A model generated the notes under the pieces. That model had not been told where the DNA came from. It made no database searches and was given only the letters and a program-made list of their open reading frames with translations. The position numbers and the translations under genes were made by a program. From assembly GCA_025024175.1 (NCBI GenBank), contig QCXZ01000041.1:12767786-12831785 (forward strand): 64,000 bases of DNA, in the 5' to 3' direction. Every line of letters starts with the position of its first letter. Within the stretch, counting starts at the first letter, position 1. Source of the stretch: Rhyzopertha dominica (taxonomy: Eukaryota > Arthropoda > Insecta > Coleoptera > Bostrichidae). This document shows, piece after piece, positions 11,001-22,978 of the stretch.

Positions 11001-14000
11001 TATAACAAAAGTAAAATAATAAAAAATACGAAAAATTGAATACCAAAACGAAGCAATGAAATTACTTACTTGTATTGACAAATTTCTAATTGCTAACGAA
11101 ATTTTTTGTATTTGTAGTAAACTTTTGTTGCTCTAACAGTTATTAAATGCTTGCAATTCACTTTTACTTCAAATAGTATATTGTTGTGGGAGCAGCATAT
11201 TTACTAATTCGAACAAATCGTACAGCTTGTCAGCTTGAATAATTAACGTTATAATACGATCGATAAGTATCGGTACAAAACGTGCTGTGTTCCATGTTTC
11301 GGCGCACAGTATAATAAAGGAACCAGTAAAATCACTCCCCACTTTTCTTAAATTTACACAACGCTTGATCAATTACAGCAATATGCAAGTATGTATGGTT
11401 GTTCTCCGCCTAAAGGCTTGCTCGTTACCCTGGCAACGCACGCGCACGTGTGCATAGTGTAATGTCTAATCTGTAGACAAAAACATATGCATGCCTACTA
11501 CTGGGGAAGCGGGAAAGTCACTTTAACAGAGATTGCGCAAAGTTGGAAACTCAATTTGAGACTATATTTTTGCAAACGGCGACAGGTAACTGAATGGGTG
11601 AAACTGTTTTTCCTTTAAAGCGACATATGTATGTTGGTTGTTCATTGCGATTTCTGGATCGGATTCCTATACAGCAAATAACAACGCAATGATACGAATC
11701 CATGCCGTTTTAAGACTTTCTGAGACACTTTGAAACTTGAGAAGGTTTGAATGTTTGATTACTAATAACACCAAAAGTACATTGATGTCTATATTGCAAA
11801 GAAGAGCTTCCCAATGGGATAACAGCGGATCAGGTGTATTTTGTCAAAGAAAGTTGTCGAATCGTTTGTACACTTGCACTTTTACCGATATAAAGCTGGC
11901 GAATTCGTGTTGGCAATTAGCAAGATTTTTGGCTCTTGCTAGCGACCAGTAGCGACGATCATCCAACCCTATTTGAAGTGAAGAAGAATTGTAAGGGAAT
12001 AATCGAGACTATAATTAGCAGCAGTTTAAATAGTGATGTAATAATAAGACAGTCAGAAGCTACCTCTAATAATGGCGAGAATTACAGAAAAACTACAAAC
12101 AAATATGGGTACACAACGTATAAGAAGATGCAATTAGGACTAGTAATGAAGGAAAACGAACTTCTGGGGAATCCGAAAAGGCAGACTTAAAGTATTGCGG
12201 CTAACGGAAATAACGAAGACTAGACAAAATGAATTATAAGTAAGTAATACATAACATTCCTTTCTATATTCAAATGCGAATGCATTCATATTAGTTGGAC
12301 ATATAATAAATAAGAGACGCTAAGAAGGAAAACAAATGTACTTCGAAAATTTAACACCAACTGCAGAATGTTGTGGTTTTGGGAGTTTTCAACGGTATGG
12401 TTGGGAACAAAGACCTTTTGGGTGCAGATATACTATGCTGCATAGTGAACATAAAAGAAATGGAATTGGCATCCTTAGAACATTTTATACTAAACCACTT
12501 AATACCAGAAAACACTGTCTATCAAACTTGCGTTATATATAAGTGTACAATAAAAATAAAAACAATGAGGAGTAAACAACAAAACAAAATATATGCTGAT
12601 ATAAAAAATCCCTGGTGGCTGTGGTCACATCTATTTGGAAAGAAAAACTTGGTAGAAAAGGTAGTTAGTTAACTTTGGGTTAGAACAAATATGACATAGT
12701 TTAATCAAATGCTCAATCGCCATTCGACAAATTAGATCTCTGTTCACTGGGCTTTTTCAATGTGTTCAGACGACAGTATAGGTTTTTGTATTTACCTGCC
12801 GCGGCAACCTGCGTCGTAAGTAAGAATTTAAATGGCAATGCCATCTGTCAGCATTACACTGACATGGTGACAAAGCCACCTAGCTGCCCTAACAGTTACT
12901 AGGGTACTACTTCCTAAAGGAAGTGACCTGTAGCCTAACAAATTGGCATGCAACTGCATACTCCAGTTTGACAGCAGGCTCCCACGGCACTTTTTGTAAA
13001 ACCACCGCTACTGTGACTTTTTCACAAAAAGACGCCCAAAGTGCGGTCTAAGATGTGTGCTCGTAAAATGAGGTGCGAATATTTTCAGGGGTCAATGCTT
13101 GCAATACTTAGTGGTAACAGTTAAAAAAAATCGATAAATAAACTAAATAAAATAAAGTGTGCAGGGGTTATAATACTAAGCAAAAGACAGCGAAGAACGA
13201 ATAATGTTGTGCTACATTTGTAAATAGCTCCTTAGCTATGTAAAACAAAAGTAAAGGGATCGTAAACTGTTGAAAAGTTCTTGTTTTTCATGTTTATTTG
13301 TCGGATACTATAAGTATCATGTGATAACTGTCCTAACAGTTCTAACTTACTTCATTCACCACAAGTAATACTGTATCTGATTTAGTATTTAGGAAGCCCG
13401 CGTTCATTTTATATCCGTACCTAACTAAATGCAGTTCGTGTAGTCTCTGAGGAAATTGCAGTGGTTTGCGGTGTCACGCTTCCATTAATTGAATCTATTG
13501 ATATCGCATAATCAGTTGAAGTGACTCTCTATAGGATACAACCGAGCATTAATGATGCATGTCCATCATTCCAACAAACATCGCCATTATGATAATCCGA
13601 TAAAGTATGATTGATAATGGGCACGGCGTCGGGAATGGGCATGTGTCGAAGTTTGCATTAACATAGGGGCCTTTCATCAGCGTGATTTAGTGTGCAAACT
13701 TCTACGTGTTAATGTGTGTGTTCGATGTGAAATTGCAGTGCCCGGGTTTCAAACGTGTCCGTATTTCAAAACTGTGCGTGATTAAAAAAAAACTCAATTA
13801 ACTCATTTCAATGAGTGACGCTTATTCAGATTAAGGTCCACTATTGTAAAAAAAACAATTTGTAGTAACCGTTTTTGTATTCTGATTGATTGATGATTGA
13901 TTGATTGCTGATTGCTAGTAGTGCGACTGCCTAGCGCATGTTAAGGAAATATAAGGACTCGAATGGGAAGCTTATACAGGTACATTTATATTCTTTGAAT

Positions 14001-14045
14001 GTTTTCTTGTAGTGGAGTAAAATCGATCACAAATAATAACTTTTC
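11001..14045. other. Unassigned sequence, short ORFs without domains
   Basis: Open frames at 11737-11952, 11936-12190 and 12336-12672 (+) show no recognisable domain. A GC-richer patch at 12790-13070 may be an old MITE or SINE, but its ends cannot be defined. A degenerate TTGATTGA-rich run lies near 13880-13915. Confidence 0.3.
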
Positions 14046-14905
14046 TTTTTCTTGGCGTAGAACCAAATGAAACCTACATGATTGTGTTCACTATATAATT
14101 TTCTACCGGAAATGGTGATTGACGACATTTTTGGCCGATGCAGAACTTTTTTATTTTCGGAAAACGTAAAAACTGCGCCAATATCGGAATCATTACGTTC
14201 TAACAAATATCACCTCATATCTGAAGAACTATTTCAGATATCGCATTCATCTTTTTTTTTAATGAAAGTGAAAATATGAGCGCTTGTAACAGTGTTAAAN
14301 TAGTTTATAGAAGTTTAATATATTTTACAGGAAAAAAAAATAATGTCGTTATACACTGCACGACTACTGAAATTTAGACACGCGACAAACTTTTTTGTTT
14401 CTCAAAATTTATACTTATATGCAGCGAACGACATGTTGAGAGAGGTCTAAAAAAGTTTTTGGCGAAAAAATTATTGTCGTAGCTACCATGGTTTTCATGT
14501 TATGAATTTTTTCTTAACGAGTGTATCGCGCCAGACAGCACGCGCGCCGTAGTGTTATTCTTGGTGACTGAGCAAGTGACAAATACTTAAGGGTTGCCAT
14601 AACGCATAAGTATACTACATATATTTCACAAGAAGTAGGTACATTATTTGTGAAAACGAAATGAAAGTACAACTTAAGAATATTTTAATACATTTATATG
14701 TCAGTATCNNGGTCTACTTCTTCCTGTAACATAGTATTGTTGCAATTCGCACATTTGCATTCACCGCAGCATTTCAACCCTTGCTTCACACAGTTGCACC
14801 TGTTTGTAGTACAGTTCCCATCAGAACAGAACACTGATAACGACTATCTTACAGATTGCGGTATAGGATCTTGGTTTGCAAATAGGGTTTCCCAATAGAA
14901 AATAG

Positions 14906-14940
14906 CTTTGAATATAGAATGTAACATTCTATATTCAAAG
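14906..14940. repeat. Perfect 17-bp hairpin
   Basis: CTTTGAATATAGAATGT, one A, then its exact reverse complement. It lies between the left inverted arm and the 3' end of the RAG1/Transib-like relic. It could be a hairpin tip of a lost element end. Confidence 0.75.
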
Positions 14941-15109
14941 AAAATAGTCAATGAAAAGAGAACAAATCCAAGCATTTATTTTAAGAAATAGCAACAAATT
15001 AAACAACTACTAGATAGCAGAGGTTGAAACGAAAGCTACTAGAGCAATTACATCAGAAGGTAGGCAACGTAAATGATCCTTTTTATTTAGTCTACTACTT
15101 AAACCTAAA

Positions 15110-16489
15110 CTTGATATTATTGGATCAGATGTGTCAAGACAAGAACCCTATTAAAAATATCTTCTAGGTTGTGACGTCTACTGTCCTTTCGTGCGTGCAT
15201 TTCTCCATCCCTCTTGTATAATTTGTTTCTTCATTGTGATGCATCCTCGCCAAAAAATCCAACAGCTATTTAATAATATTTGTTTGCCGTGCACTAAAAT
15301 TTTATGTACAGGTGCTGGCATTGGACACCAGTTATACTGTTGTACATAGCGTTTTGCTGTCTCACTGCAGTGTCTTTCGAATAAATGTGGGTTTAGTCGA
15401 TACTGACAGGAAAGTGCAATTAAAATATTTCCAAATCGACTAATTAAATCTTCATCAATATCACTTATTTGACCAAATAATTTTGGTTCACTAAAGGCAC
15501 GACGAGAAATATTACCATCATTAGTATTTCCAGATTCATTATTTTTGTTTTATCCACATGAAGCCCCATTTGTTTCCAAAATCTTGAATGAAAGTCTTGA
15601 ATTTGTAATTTCCGCTGTTTAAATAATTCATTTTCTGTTGCATCTCGTACTTGCCACATTTTTATATGGATTCTGTATGAAATGTGTAGTATGCATTCAA
15701 ACAATCGTATCCAAACATGTAGGGGACCATACTGGAGTGTATTTGGTTTGGGGTCGAATACTGGTGAAGTACAATTAAAGGTTTTTTTTGGTGTTGAGCC
15801 ATATATAGGACAAGCTTGGGAAGATTTTGTACCGGTTAAAACATTAAGGAATCTTACCATCAATTAATGTCATGTACAAATTAAATTTAAAACGTAGAAT
15901 CTTTCCGCGTGCTACACTTTATCTAACTGTTGTAAATTACGAAGTTCTTCGTCCAGTCCAATATTGTTGCGTATGGTGGGTATATATCCGTGTTTCTCTC
16001 TTTACTTCCTAAACGAATATTCATGTATTGGCTTTTAGACAAATTGTTATCAAGTAGAAAATATAGGGCTTCTTCAGGGAAGAGGCATTCTAAGGAACTC
16101 TCTTAGTTCTGAAAGTAAAAGAAATTTTAAAATTTGGTTTAAAATTGCAGCCAAGTCTAGGCTGCCACAGGGTGTTGCAGCACTATTGCTGGCGGCATGG
16201 ATTAGGGCTTCTGGACTGGGGCCGCTAGTCTCGGTTATAATTCTTGACGTTTCTCGTCTGCTTGAACGCTCCGATTTCTTATTGTAAGGGAGAGAGGGAC
16301 GACCAAATTACGTTCTCTGGTAGATATGCAAACCTTGAAACTATTTTGTAGCCATTCTTTGTATCGACTTAAAAATCCATTTAGCGTGATATTACACGAC
16401 TGCCATTTATTTTGAAATTGTCTGCCTAAACATCTAGCCATTTCTGTTATTATTTTGATATGACTGTTGGGCAAACTCGCACTTAACAT
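15110..16489 (-). pseudogene. RAG1/Transib-like transposase relic
   Basis: Broken minus-strand gene; Transib transposases are the DDE enzymes related to the RAG1 core. Blocks in order: an N-terminal piece with FQNKWQS and GRPSLPYNKKSERSSRR; then EEALYFLLDNNLSKSQYM and ERNTDIYPPYATILDW; then SSQACPIYGSTPKK, comparable to the CxxC before the RAG1 insertion domain, with the second Cys now Tyr; then LHVWIRLFECILHISYR and KMWQVR; then SGNTNDGNISRRAF; then WCPMPAPVHKILVHG; and finally GFFGEDASQ, a stop codon, RNKLYKRDGEMHARK. The last block lines up with RAG1 around its catalytic Glu, in the S-E-G-N-E-S-G-N-K-L-F-R-R region. At the Glu position this copy reads Gln, followed by TGA. Several frameshifts separate the blocks. 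The catalytic Asp segments upstream are not recognisable. The family link is by pattern recognition and needs a profile search. Confidence 0.6.
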
Positions 16490-17611
16490 TTAAAATGCAT
16501 GCTGTAGCAGCAGAATATTTTTCTGATGTGCTATTGCCTTTGTTACTAAAACATCAAAAAAAGCAGCATAAGTTAAGCAGGGGTAGCCTGAAATTCAAAT
16601 TTCTTTTAACAGAATGCAGGGTATTGCAGGGCAATGCAGGGTAGAAATAGTTTTTATACAGTTATACTAGATACCCATTACTATACTTTTGATCAAGAAT
16701 TATTTTGGCCAACCTGGGCGAATAGAAAAAAAAGATTGCAAATAGCCAGTAATGATGCAAAACTTGAAAAATTTTGACTTCTGACTTATTTTAGAACTAA
16801 TGACGGTTAATATTTGAAATAAAAGATGGTTTTATATAATACCTGTGTTCATTTTGATAATAATTTCAGGCACAACTTGTACATTTTCACAAATGTCAAC
16901 TTTTTATGAGCATCAGTTAACTTAGTTACAAAGTAGTAACCAACACGCGTCAAACTAATACATTAAACTTTGACAGTTCTCTTGAATCTTGATTGCTTTA
17001 AGTCATAGCGACTATTGTTTTTATTATAATGCATAAACTAGAGTGTGAAGATCAGTTCTGAATAGGTTTCAACTTATTACGCTTATTTTGACCACCTTTT
17101 TGAGCTACCTGGACCGCTGTGGCAGCCTGGCAGCGACGTGACCCAACCGTTAAGAAATATAAATTCATAAAATGAAAACTATGGTACCTACAACAACAAT
17201 TTTTTCGTCAAAAACTTTTTTATACCTCTCTTAACATATCGTTCGCTGCATATAAGTATAAATTTTAAGAAACAAAAAAGTTTGTCGCATGTCTAAAGTT
17301 TCAGTAGCCGTGCAGTGTATAACGACATAATTTTTTTTCTGCAAAACGTATTAAACTTCTTGTATAAACTATTTTAACATTGTTAGAAGCGCTCATGGTT
17401 TTACTTTCATTTAAAAAAAAGATGGACGCAATATCTCAAATAGTCCTCCAGATATGAGGTGATATTTGTTAGAAGACCATGATTCCGATATTAGCGCAGT
17501 TTTTATGTTTTCCGAAAATAAAAAAGTTCTGCATCGGCCAAAAATGTCGTCAATCAGCATTTCTGGCAGAAAATTATATAATGAACACAACCACGTAGGT
17601 TTCATTTGGTT

Positions 17612-17956
17612 CTACGCGACTTTTTTTTTCCTGAAGAAATGAGCGCCTTTTATGCCTCGCTTTACTCCTCTATTGGTGCTGTTGACATCATTGATCCATT
17701 TCAGAGTCGCTCTATTAACTTCTTGTTTCTCGTCATTTCTAGTTATTACTCGTTCTTCCCTGACTTCTAAATTATCCTCTCTATAGTTGTTTTCCGTATA
17801 AAACACGGTCTTCCTCTTTTTCGTTGGTCTCCGCTTAGTTCCCAGGTCTTCCTTAATGTGTGGACTGCCTCTCTCCTTTAAATGTGTTTCCAGTATTTCA
17901 TCACGTCTGTCTATTCTATTCGGCTGTTGCCGCACTGGTGGTATGTTGAAGGACAT
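17612..17956 (-). other. Highly charged ORF of unknown function
   Basis: A 114-codon open frame rich in Arg, Lys, Glu and Asn, beginning MSFNIPPVRQQPNRIDRR, without cysteines or a hydrophobic segment. It starts about 100 bp after the first copy of the 18-kb tandem repeat, and its last codons run into the right inverted arm of the preceding unit. Composition resembles ORF1-like or gag-like transposon proteins, but no motif such as a CCHC knuckle is present. It could also be spurious. No function is assigned. Confidence 0.25.
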
Positions 17957-18057
17957 TTCGCCTTAGATTATCGTTTTGTTATTTCTTAGGTTATTTGCCT
18001 AAGCACGGCGTTCGCTTTTCTCTCGATTGTGACATGTACACCTACTGCGCATACTGT

Positions 18058-18870
18058 TTCTGTTTTCCAGGATTTTATGTACCACTTTTGTATAATTTCT
18101 TGTAAACACTTAACTAGATACACGGAACTACTTCACTATAGCGACAGCAATAATAATAGTAACGCAAACATAATTACATAACACTAGGACACATTGTGAG
18201 TTAAACTATTAGAATTTTATGTAGTTGTTCCATTCCTTGTTCAGATTGCTCTTTCATGATGATATTGACGCTTCCTTGTGCGATTTCATCTATATTTGTC
18301 CGATCATTTGGTGGAGCTCTAGATGTGGTGATATTCTACGGGATCGTTCTTTTCTGTGTGCATTTGTTTATATATTAGGGATTCCTTACGGCCGTGAGCT
18401 TATTTCCATGACTTCTTGGTCTCTAGACAAAATTATCGCACTATCATAGTAGTTACTTTCACTCCTTCTTTCTGGTGTTGGCACTAAGATTTCTTCTCTC
18501 CACCTGGAGCCTTTTTGTTCCAAGTCGTTTATCAGTACTGGGATTCTTTTGGGTTGTATTTTGGCCGTAGACCTTGGGCAGTTTCTTCCGAGCTGCTTCT
18601 GAACCACATGTTTTTGTCTAGTGTAATTTACAGATTTTCTTTTTATTTTTCTTGCCCGATTTTGTGTTATTGTTGAATAACGTTCTCCCACATATATATA
18701 TCTTGAGCCAAAGTGCTCCGTAGGCGGTTTCTGTACCACAACTGTGTAACTTCTTGTATACACTTGACTAAATACACGGAATTACTACTTCAATCTAACT
18801 ACTACTACTACAATAACAATCGCACCACAAACAAAAGGATGCAACACTAGAACACATTACTAAAGTTCAG
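18058..18870. repeat. Two tandem copies of a ~670-bp repeat
   Basis: The segment at about 18085-18205 recurs at about 18740-18865 in the same orientation. Shared blocks: ACTTCTTGTATACACTTGACT versus the related TTTCTTGTAAACACTTAACT, ATACACGGAA in both, then ACACTAG(A/G)ACACATT. The sequence between includes the start of the next charged minus-strand frame. The arrangement resembles tandem 5' monomers of a retrotransposon or a small tandem duplication. Confidence 0.55.
18386..18763 (-). other. Second charged ORF of unknown function
   Basis: A 125-codon open frame rich in Arg, Lys and Gln, with stretches KKPLGRN-like and RARKIKRKSVNY typical of basic nucleic-acid-binding proteins. It begins inside the second copy of the ~670-bp repeat. 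Its tail loosely resembles the frame at 17612-17956 at the nucleotide level around the Asn-Tyr-Tyr codons. No zinc knuckle, RT or protease motif is visible. It may be an ORF1-type remnant of an unrecognised element; spurious translation is also possible. Confidence 0.25.
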
Positions 18871-19766
18871 TAGTATTTTTAACGCGATAATAATATCGTT
18901 CTGAACGGTTTCTCTTTTCCCTTAAATCTATTTTGTATTCTCCTCTTTCGGTTTCGTTGAGTTCTTGTAGCTATACAGCATCCTTGTTCTTTTCTTTATA
19001 CTGAAAGGGCGTCTAAAAAGACGAGGCTTGCATTTGTTATTTGTTTGTTAGTTGGATTGTTCTAGTTGTTAAGACTACGATTTGGGTATTGGTGTTTATA
19101 TATTTTTTGATTTCCTGAATGCTTATTATTACTATGAGTATCAGTTCCCAATACGAAGAAGGCAGGCACCTATATGGAATGCATGAATATTCTGTTCCCT
19201 CTCATTTGGAATGGACTGTAACAGTGTATGATGTAGCTGACCGATTCTGCTGTCATTCTGGGATGCAAGGTTATATCCCGTTGTAATGTATTCCTTCTCA
19301 CTACCGATGTATTTCGGGGTCTGTTTAATGTTTATTTTCAAGGCCCTTTCCAGCTAAGTCAAGGGCGGTTTATATCTGGAAGCGTCCCATGGCACCAGCT
19401 TTGGCTAAACTTAGCCATGTATATTTTATACATTGTGGCGCCATTTTGGATTCAGAGAGAAAAAATATTACCTCCAGAAGCTAGTAATTTCTACACGCCT
19501 TTACCTTTTAAATTGAAGCATTCAAAGGGTAGGCGGTGTGGAAGGTTAGACTTTAGACGCCTACTGTAGATTAGGTATACCAATTTAATACGAAGTAGTA
19601 TAGAATATTAGCAACAATGGCCATTGTGTAAAATTTGCGAAAATTAGCGATACCCTACAATTCAATGAGAAATAGACTATGTAATAATAAGCAGCGTATT
19701 TGACTTAAAAGCCAGCATACTATTGAATACTGACGAATCGAAATCGTTTTAATCTCATTGTTACAG
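18871..19766. other. Intron upstream of the receptor exon
   Basis: No further exon was recognised. The region ends in the acceptor at 19757-19766, which has a weak pyrimidine tract. An open frame at 19141-19341 (minus) has no domain. Confidence 0.35.
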
Positions 19767-19876
19767 GTGAACGGAAGGTGGACATTGGCCAGCTTCCTCT
19801 GCGACTTCTATATAGCGATGGATGTCACGTGCTCCACGTCCTCCATCTTTAATCTAGTGGCAATTTCCATAGACAG
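19767..19876 (+). CDS. Dop2R: Internal exon of a D2-like dopamine receptor (TM3)
   Basis: This exon encodes part of a class A G-protein-coupled receptor that binds dopamine at the plasma membrane and signals through Gi/o. It reads 36 codons plus 2 nt. Visible residues are the extracellular Cys at exon residue 12 (3.25, disulfide partner), Asp at residue 19 (3.32, amine ligand) in YIAMDVTCSTSS, and the stretch FNLVAISIDR, where Asp 36 and the split Arg start the DRY motif. Spacings 12-19-36 match aminergic TM3 exactly. The acceptor is ATTGTTACAG and the donor is CAG|GTAAGT, giving a phase-2 boundary inside the Arg codon, so the next exon should begin with G-Tyr-Ile-Ala-Val. The sequence resembles insect D2-like receptors (STSSIFNLVAISIDR) more than D1-like or octopamine receptors. 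No neighbouring receptor exon was found in the window. Family identity is by recognition; splice sites and motifs are seen directly. Confidence 0.9.
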
Positions 19877-22463
19877 GTAAGTACGCTTCACGTTTATAGG
19901 CGAATTAATCGAGAAAGCAGGCGAACAATTAAATTACCGTCGACATTTGGAGAGACCTGACTTTAACGTCTGCTTCAACGTTGCCTTTACTGTTTTGCAA
20001 TTGGCGCTTTGTTTTGAGACAGTAAAACTGAAATTTTGCAACGTAAACTTTTAACGGACGGGCAATCAAAACGGCACAAGGGTTTATCTGCGCATTAACC
20101 TAGCCGAGGATTTATATCTGTGCATTAAGTGGGGAAGGTATAATGCGCTTTTAAATGTTAAGTAGGGACGTCAGTTTTAAAGCAGTTCTGCTGTATTTTG
20201 ATATTGTGGCGTGTTCTGGTTGAAGCAACAGTCTGTAATACTAGTACGTCTTTTCAATAGTTGAAAAGGAGCCCGGACGCTGGTTTTTGGTTCATTGTAA
20301 AGATATGCAGGATCTACGGAACCGATTTTTAAATAATAGCTTCATTTTAATTACAAATCTACTTAAAAACGAATAATATGAAGAGAAGGCCCAACTTTGT
20401 ATGATTTTTACGAGGAATGAAGGACACATTTTTATTTTTTATTCACTGGTCCCTGCAATTTCATTCTTTATCTACCTGTTAGCAAAATTTTATGATGTTT
20501 ATATAATTATTATTTGAGTGACAAAATCCTGCATAGCATTACATCAAATTCCGGCAAATTTGTTTTCTCCTTCCACAAAATCCTCTAATAAATTCCATTA
20601 CGTTTAATTTATACGGGGAGGTTTGAGCTGCATTATTTAAACTTTCTAATTTGGGTGTATAAAGCCAGTGGCGTCCGTTTTCTCGCAGTAGGAAAAATAA
20701 TGCTGTAAGGGATAGTAGGGACACGTATACGGATTCCTCTTAAAGCGTCTAGACATGAAACTAGTATTGCTGGTCCCTTGCAAAGGAATTTAACTCTTCC
20801 TCAATATCTGCCGTACACGTTGCGAACGGGTCAATTTACCAAAGAATACGGAATTTCCTTTAGCAACAGTAATACAAAAAAGAACACTTTATACAATTAC
20901 CTGAAGACCTTATGGATATTCTGATCATTTAATAATCCAGACGAGATGAAAGAGAATTTGGCTTTGTCAGCTGTTAATGACATTATCGTTTTTAAATTTG
21001 ATGGGTTTTTTACCTATATTTTTACCTACATTTACAACCCACAGTTGTATCATTCAATACCCTGGGTTATTTACTAACAAGATGAGAAGAAACAGTAAAA
21101 ACAAACAGCACTGAAACATACATGTAAAAAGTCAAAGTATGTGATGTCGTTGATGTCCTGATTTTGTAGGAAATATAGTCGGTTTATGAAAGTTACTGAA
21201 AAGAGAATTGGACTTTTTGACATTTTATCAATCAGAGAAGAAAATAGAGCTCGGCTGTTTTCGCGCATATGATCTTTGAGGACTCAGTAGTTTTCACTAC
21301 AAGACATTGTTATTATATTTGCATTTGCTATTAGTAACAGTGCATTCCTAATATTAATTGATCCCAGTGGTGTGCCCAGAAATTTTGCTTGTGGGGCATT
21401 AGTTGTGTTTTCAAGAAAAAGCGATCATTTCGAACACTCATTGTGATTAATTATTATCAAACCTACTTTACTTTTTTCTTCACAATTTCCATGCCAAACA
21501 GTTATGTACTTTTTTATGTTATAATTTTATTATTGTTATTGTAATTGTAAGGTATAGTTTGAATAAAATTAAGCTTGTGCACATAGTTGTTCTAATTATT
21601 GGCAGTTATGACAGTATCCATTCTTGGAAAGACCCGGGATTGTGGTATATTTTTACTGGGCTGACGGTACGTCTGCCTGATGAGCTCTAAAAGGACGAAA
21701 CCCTGGTCATAAACATAAACATAAATTTGTTTCTTTACAAAGTGATTTCCTGGTAGGCACAGAAGTTCCATTTCTTCGCATATTTTTCAAAAACCTTACG
21801 TACGTTTTGGCGACAGCCACTAGAAAGGAATTTTAATTGTACAAAAGTATTGGCACCTTTATATTTAAAGAAATCAATTGATATATATGACTGCAATCTG
21901 TATATCATACCAACAGCTGGAGAGAGAATTTTAAAGCTAAGTTGTAACAGCATTTTCCTTCTACTATGAAAGTGCAAAAACCGTACTGTCCCATCTTTTT
22001 CAGCTTAGAGGATATTCGCGATTTTCTTTAGCACAGTAAAGGTGAAATTATTCACAAAATGGCCGATAAGGTCAAAAAGACCTAAGATCAACCACGGGTA
22101 TAAATAATAAAGCGGCTTTCGAATTCAGTAGGGAAGTAGGTGACAAAGTTGGTATGCATTTACGTTATAACCAAAGATCTGTCATATTTGAAAATAATTT
22201 TAAAAATCGTATTTTCGTATTTTGATTAATATAGGGAGCAGTGAGCAGGGTAATATTGCGAAGCGAGACATATTTTTCCAGGAACCTTTAATCCAGTACC
22301 TCTTGGTGAATACTATAGTGTCGTTCTTCTGTCGCCTTTTAGGTGTTTTTCCTTAGTTCAGTAGCAAATTTTACGGGAAAAACTAGATATTGTCATGATT
22401 TTGGCAGTTTTTGTTTTGAAGATGGTGGCTCACGCACAGCCATTGTTTTATTACAGGTGCCAA
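19877..22463. other. Intron downstream of the receptor exon
   Basis: Starts with the strong donor GTAAGT. No next exon (expected to begin Tyr-Ile-Ala-Val-Thr) and no transposon ends were seen. Confidence 0.4.
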
Positions 22464-22465
22464 TA

Positions 22466-22931
22466 CAGGGTCCGCCACGTAAAACTCCCCAGGCTCGTAT
22501 TTTCTTTATTTTTTTAGGTACAACCTAAGTTATATGTCAAATTGTAGGTCTTTTCAAACTCTTTAAAGATAGCTTAGTGGATGTCCAAAGAAATTTTTGT
22601 AAATTATCATATTTTGTATTTAAAGCTAATTTTTGTGAATATTTTGTAACCTTACCCCGTATAATAAATATTGCTTCATAGTTGGATGCCGACTTTTGTC
22701 TTCTTCAATTTGTGTCATTACCATGTATGCATAATTTTTATTCCTTCTTNGTGAAAAACAAGAAATACTAGTCGCCGCCATGTTCTGTTATAGGGCTGTT
22801 CACAATTTTTTAAATGCTAGTTTAGTAGCTTATTATGGTACAAATTATGCCTACATACCCATTGCTGCACGCAAACCCCAAAATTTTGAGTAAATTTTAA
22901 ATAAATCAAGTACAAAGTTTGTTCTAAAGAG

Positions 22932-22978
<47 letters not shown>

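Larger units (their letters stand above)
14056..17617. mobile_element. 3.6-kb unit with ~480-bp inverted arms around a RAG1/Transib-like relic
   Basis: The left arm (14056 to about 14530) and right arm (about 17140-17617) are inverted copies. Both start at the outer edge with CGTAGAACCAAATGAAACC and share long blocks such as GACGACATTTTTGGCCGATG and GCAGCGAACGA. Divergence is modest. The 2.6-kb interior contains a broken minus-strand gene read as RAG1/Transib-like. Transib ends are normally short and heptamer-like (CACWRTG); the arms seen here are long and do not obviously start that way. The arms may therefore belong to a different element that captured or was invaded by the gene. No target duplication could be defined. 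Confidence 0.65.

Noticed and set aside
12336..12672. Possible small genes at 12.3-12.7 kb
   Set aside because: Two overlapping frames with no domain, no splice context and no similarity I recognise.
15200..15260. CACAATG on the minus strand as a Transib heptamer end
   Set aside because: It lies inside the readable coding blocks of the relic, so it cannot be the element terminus.
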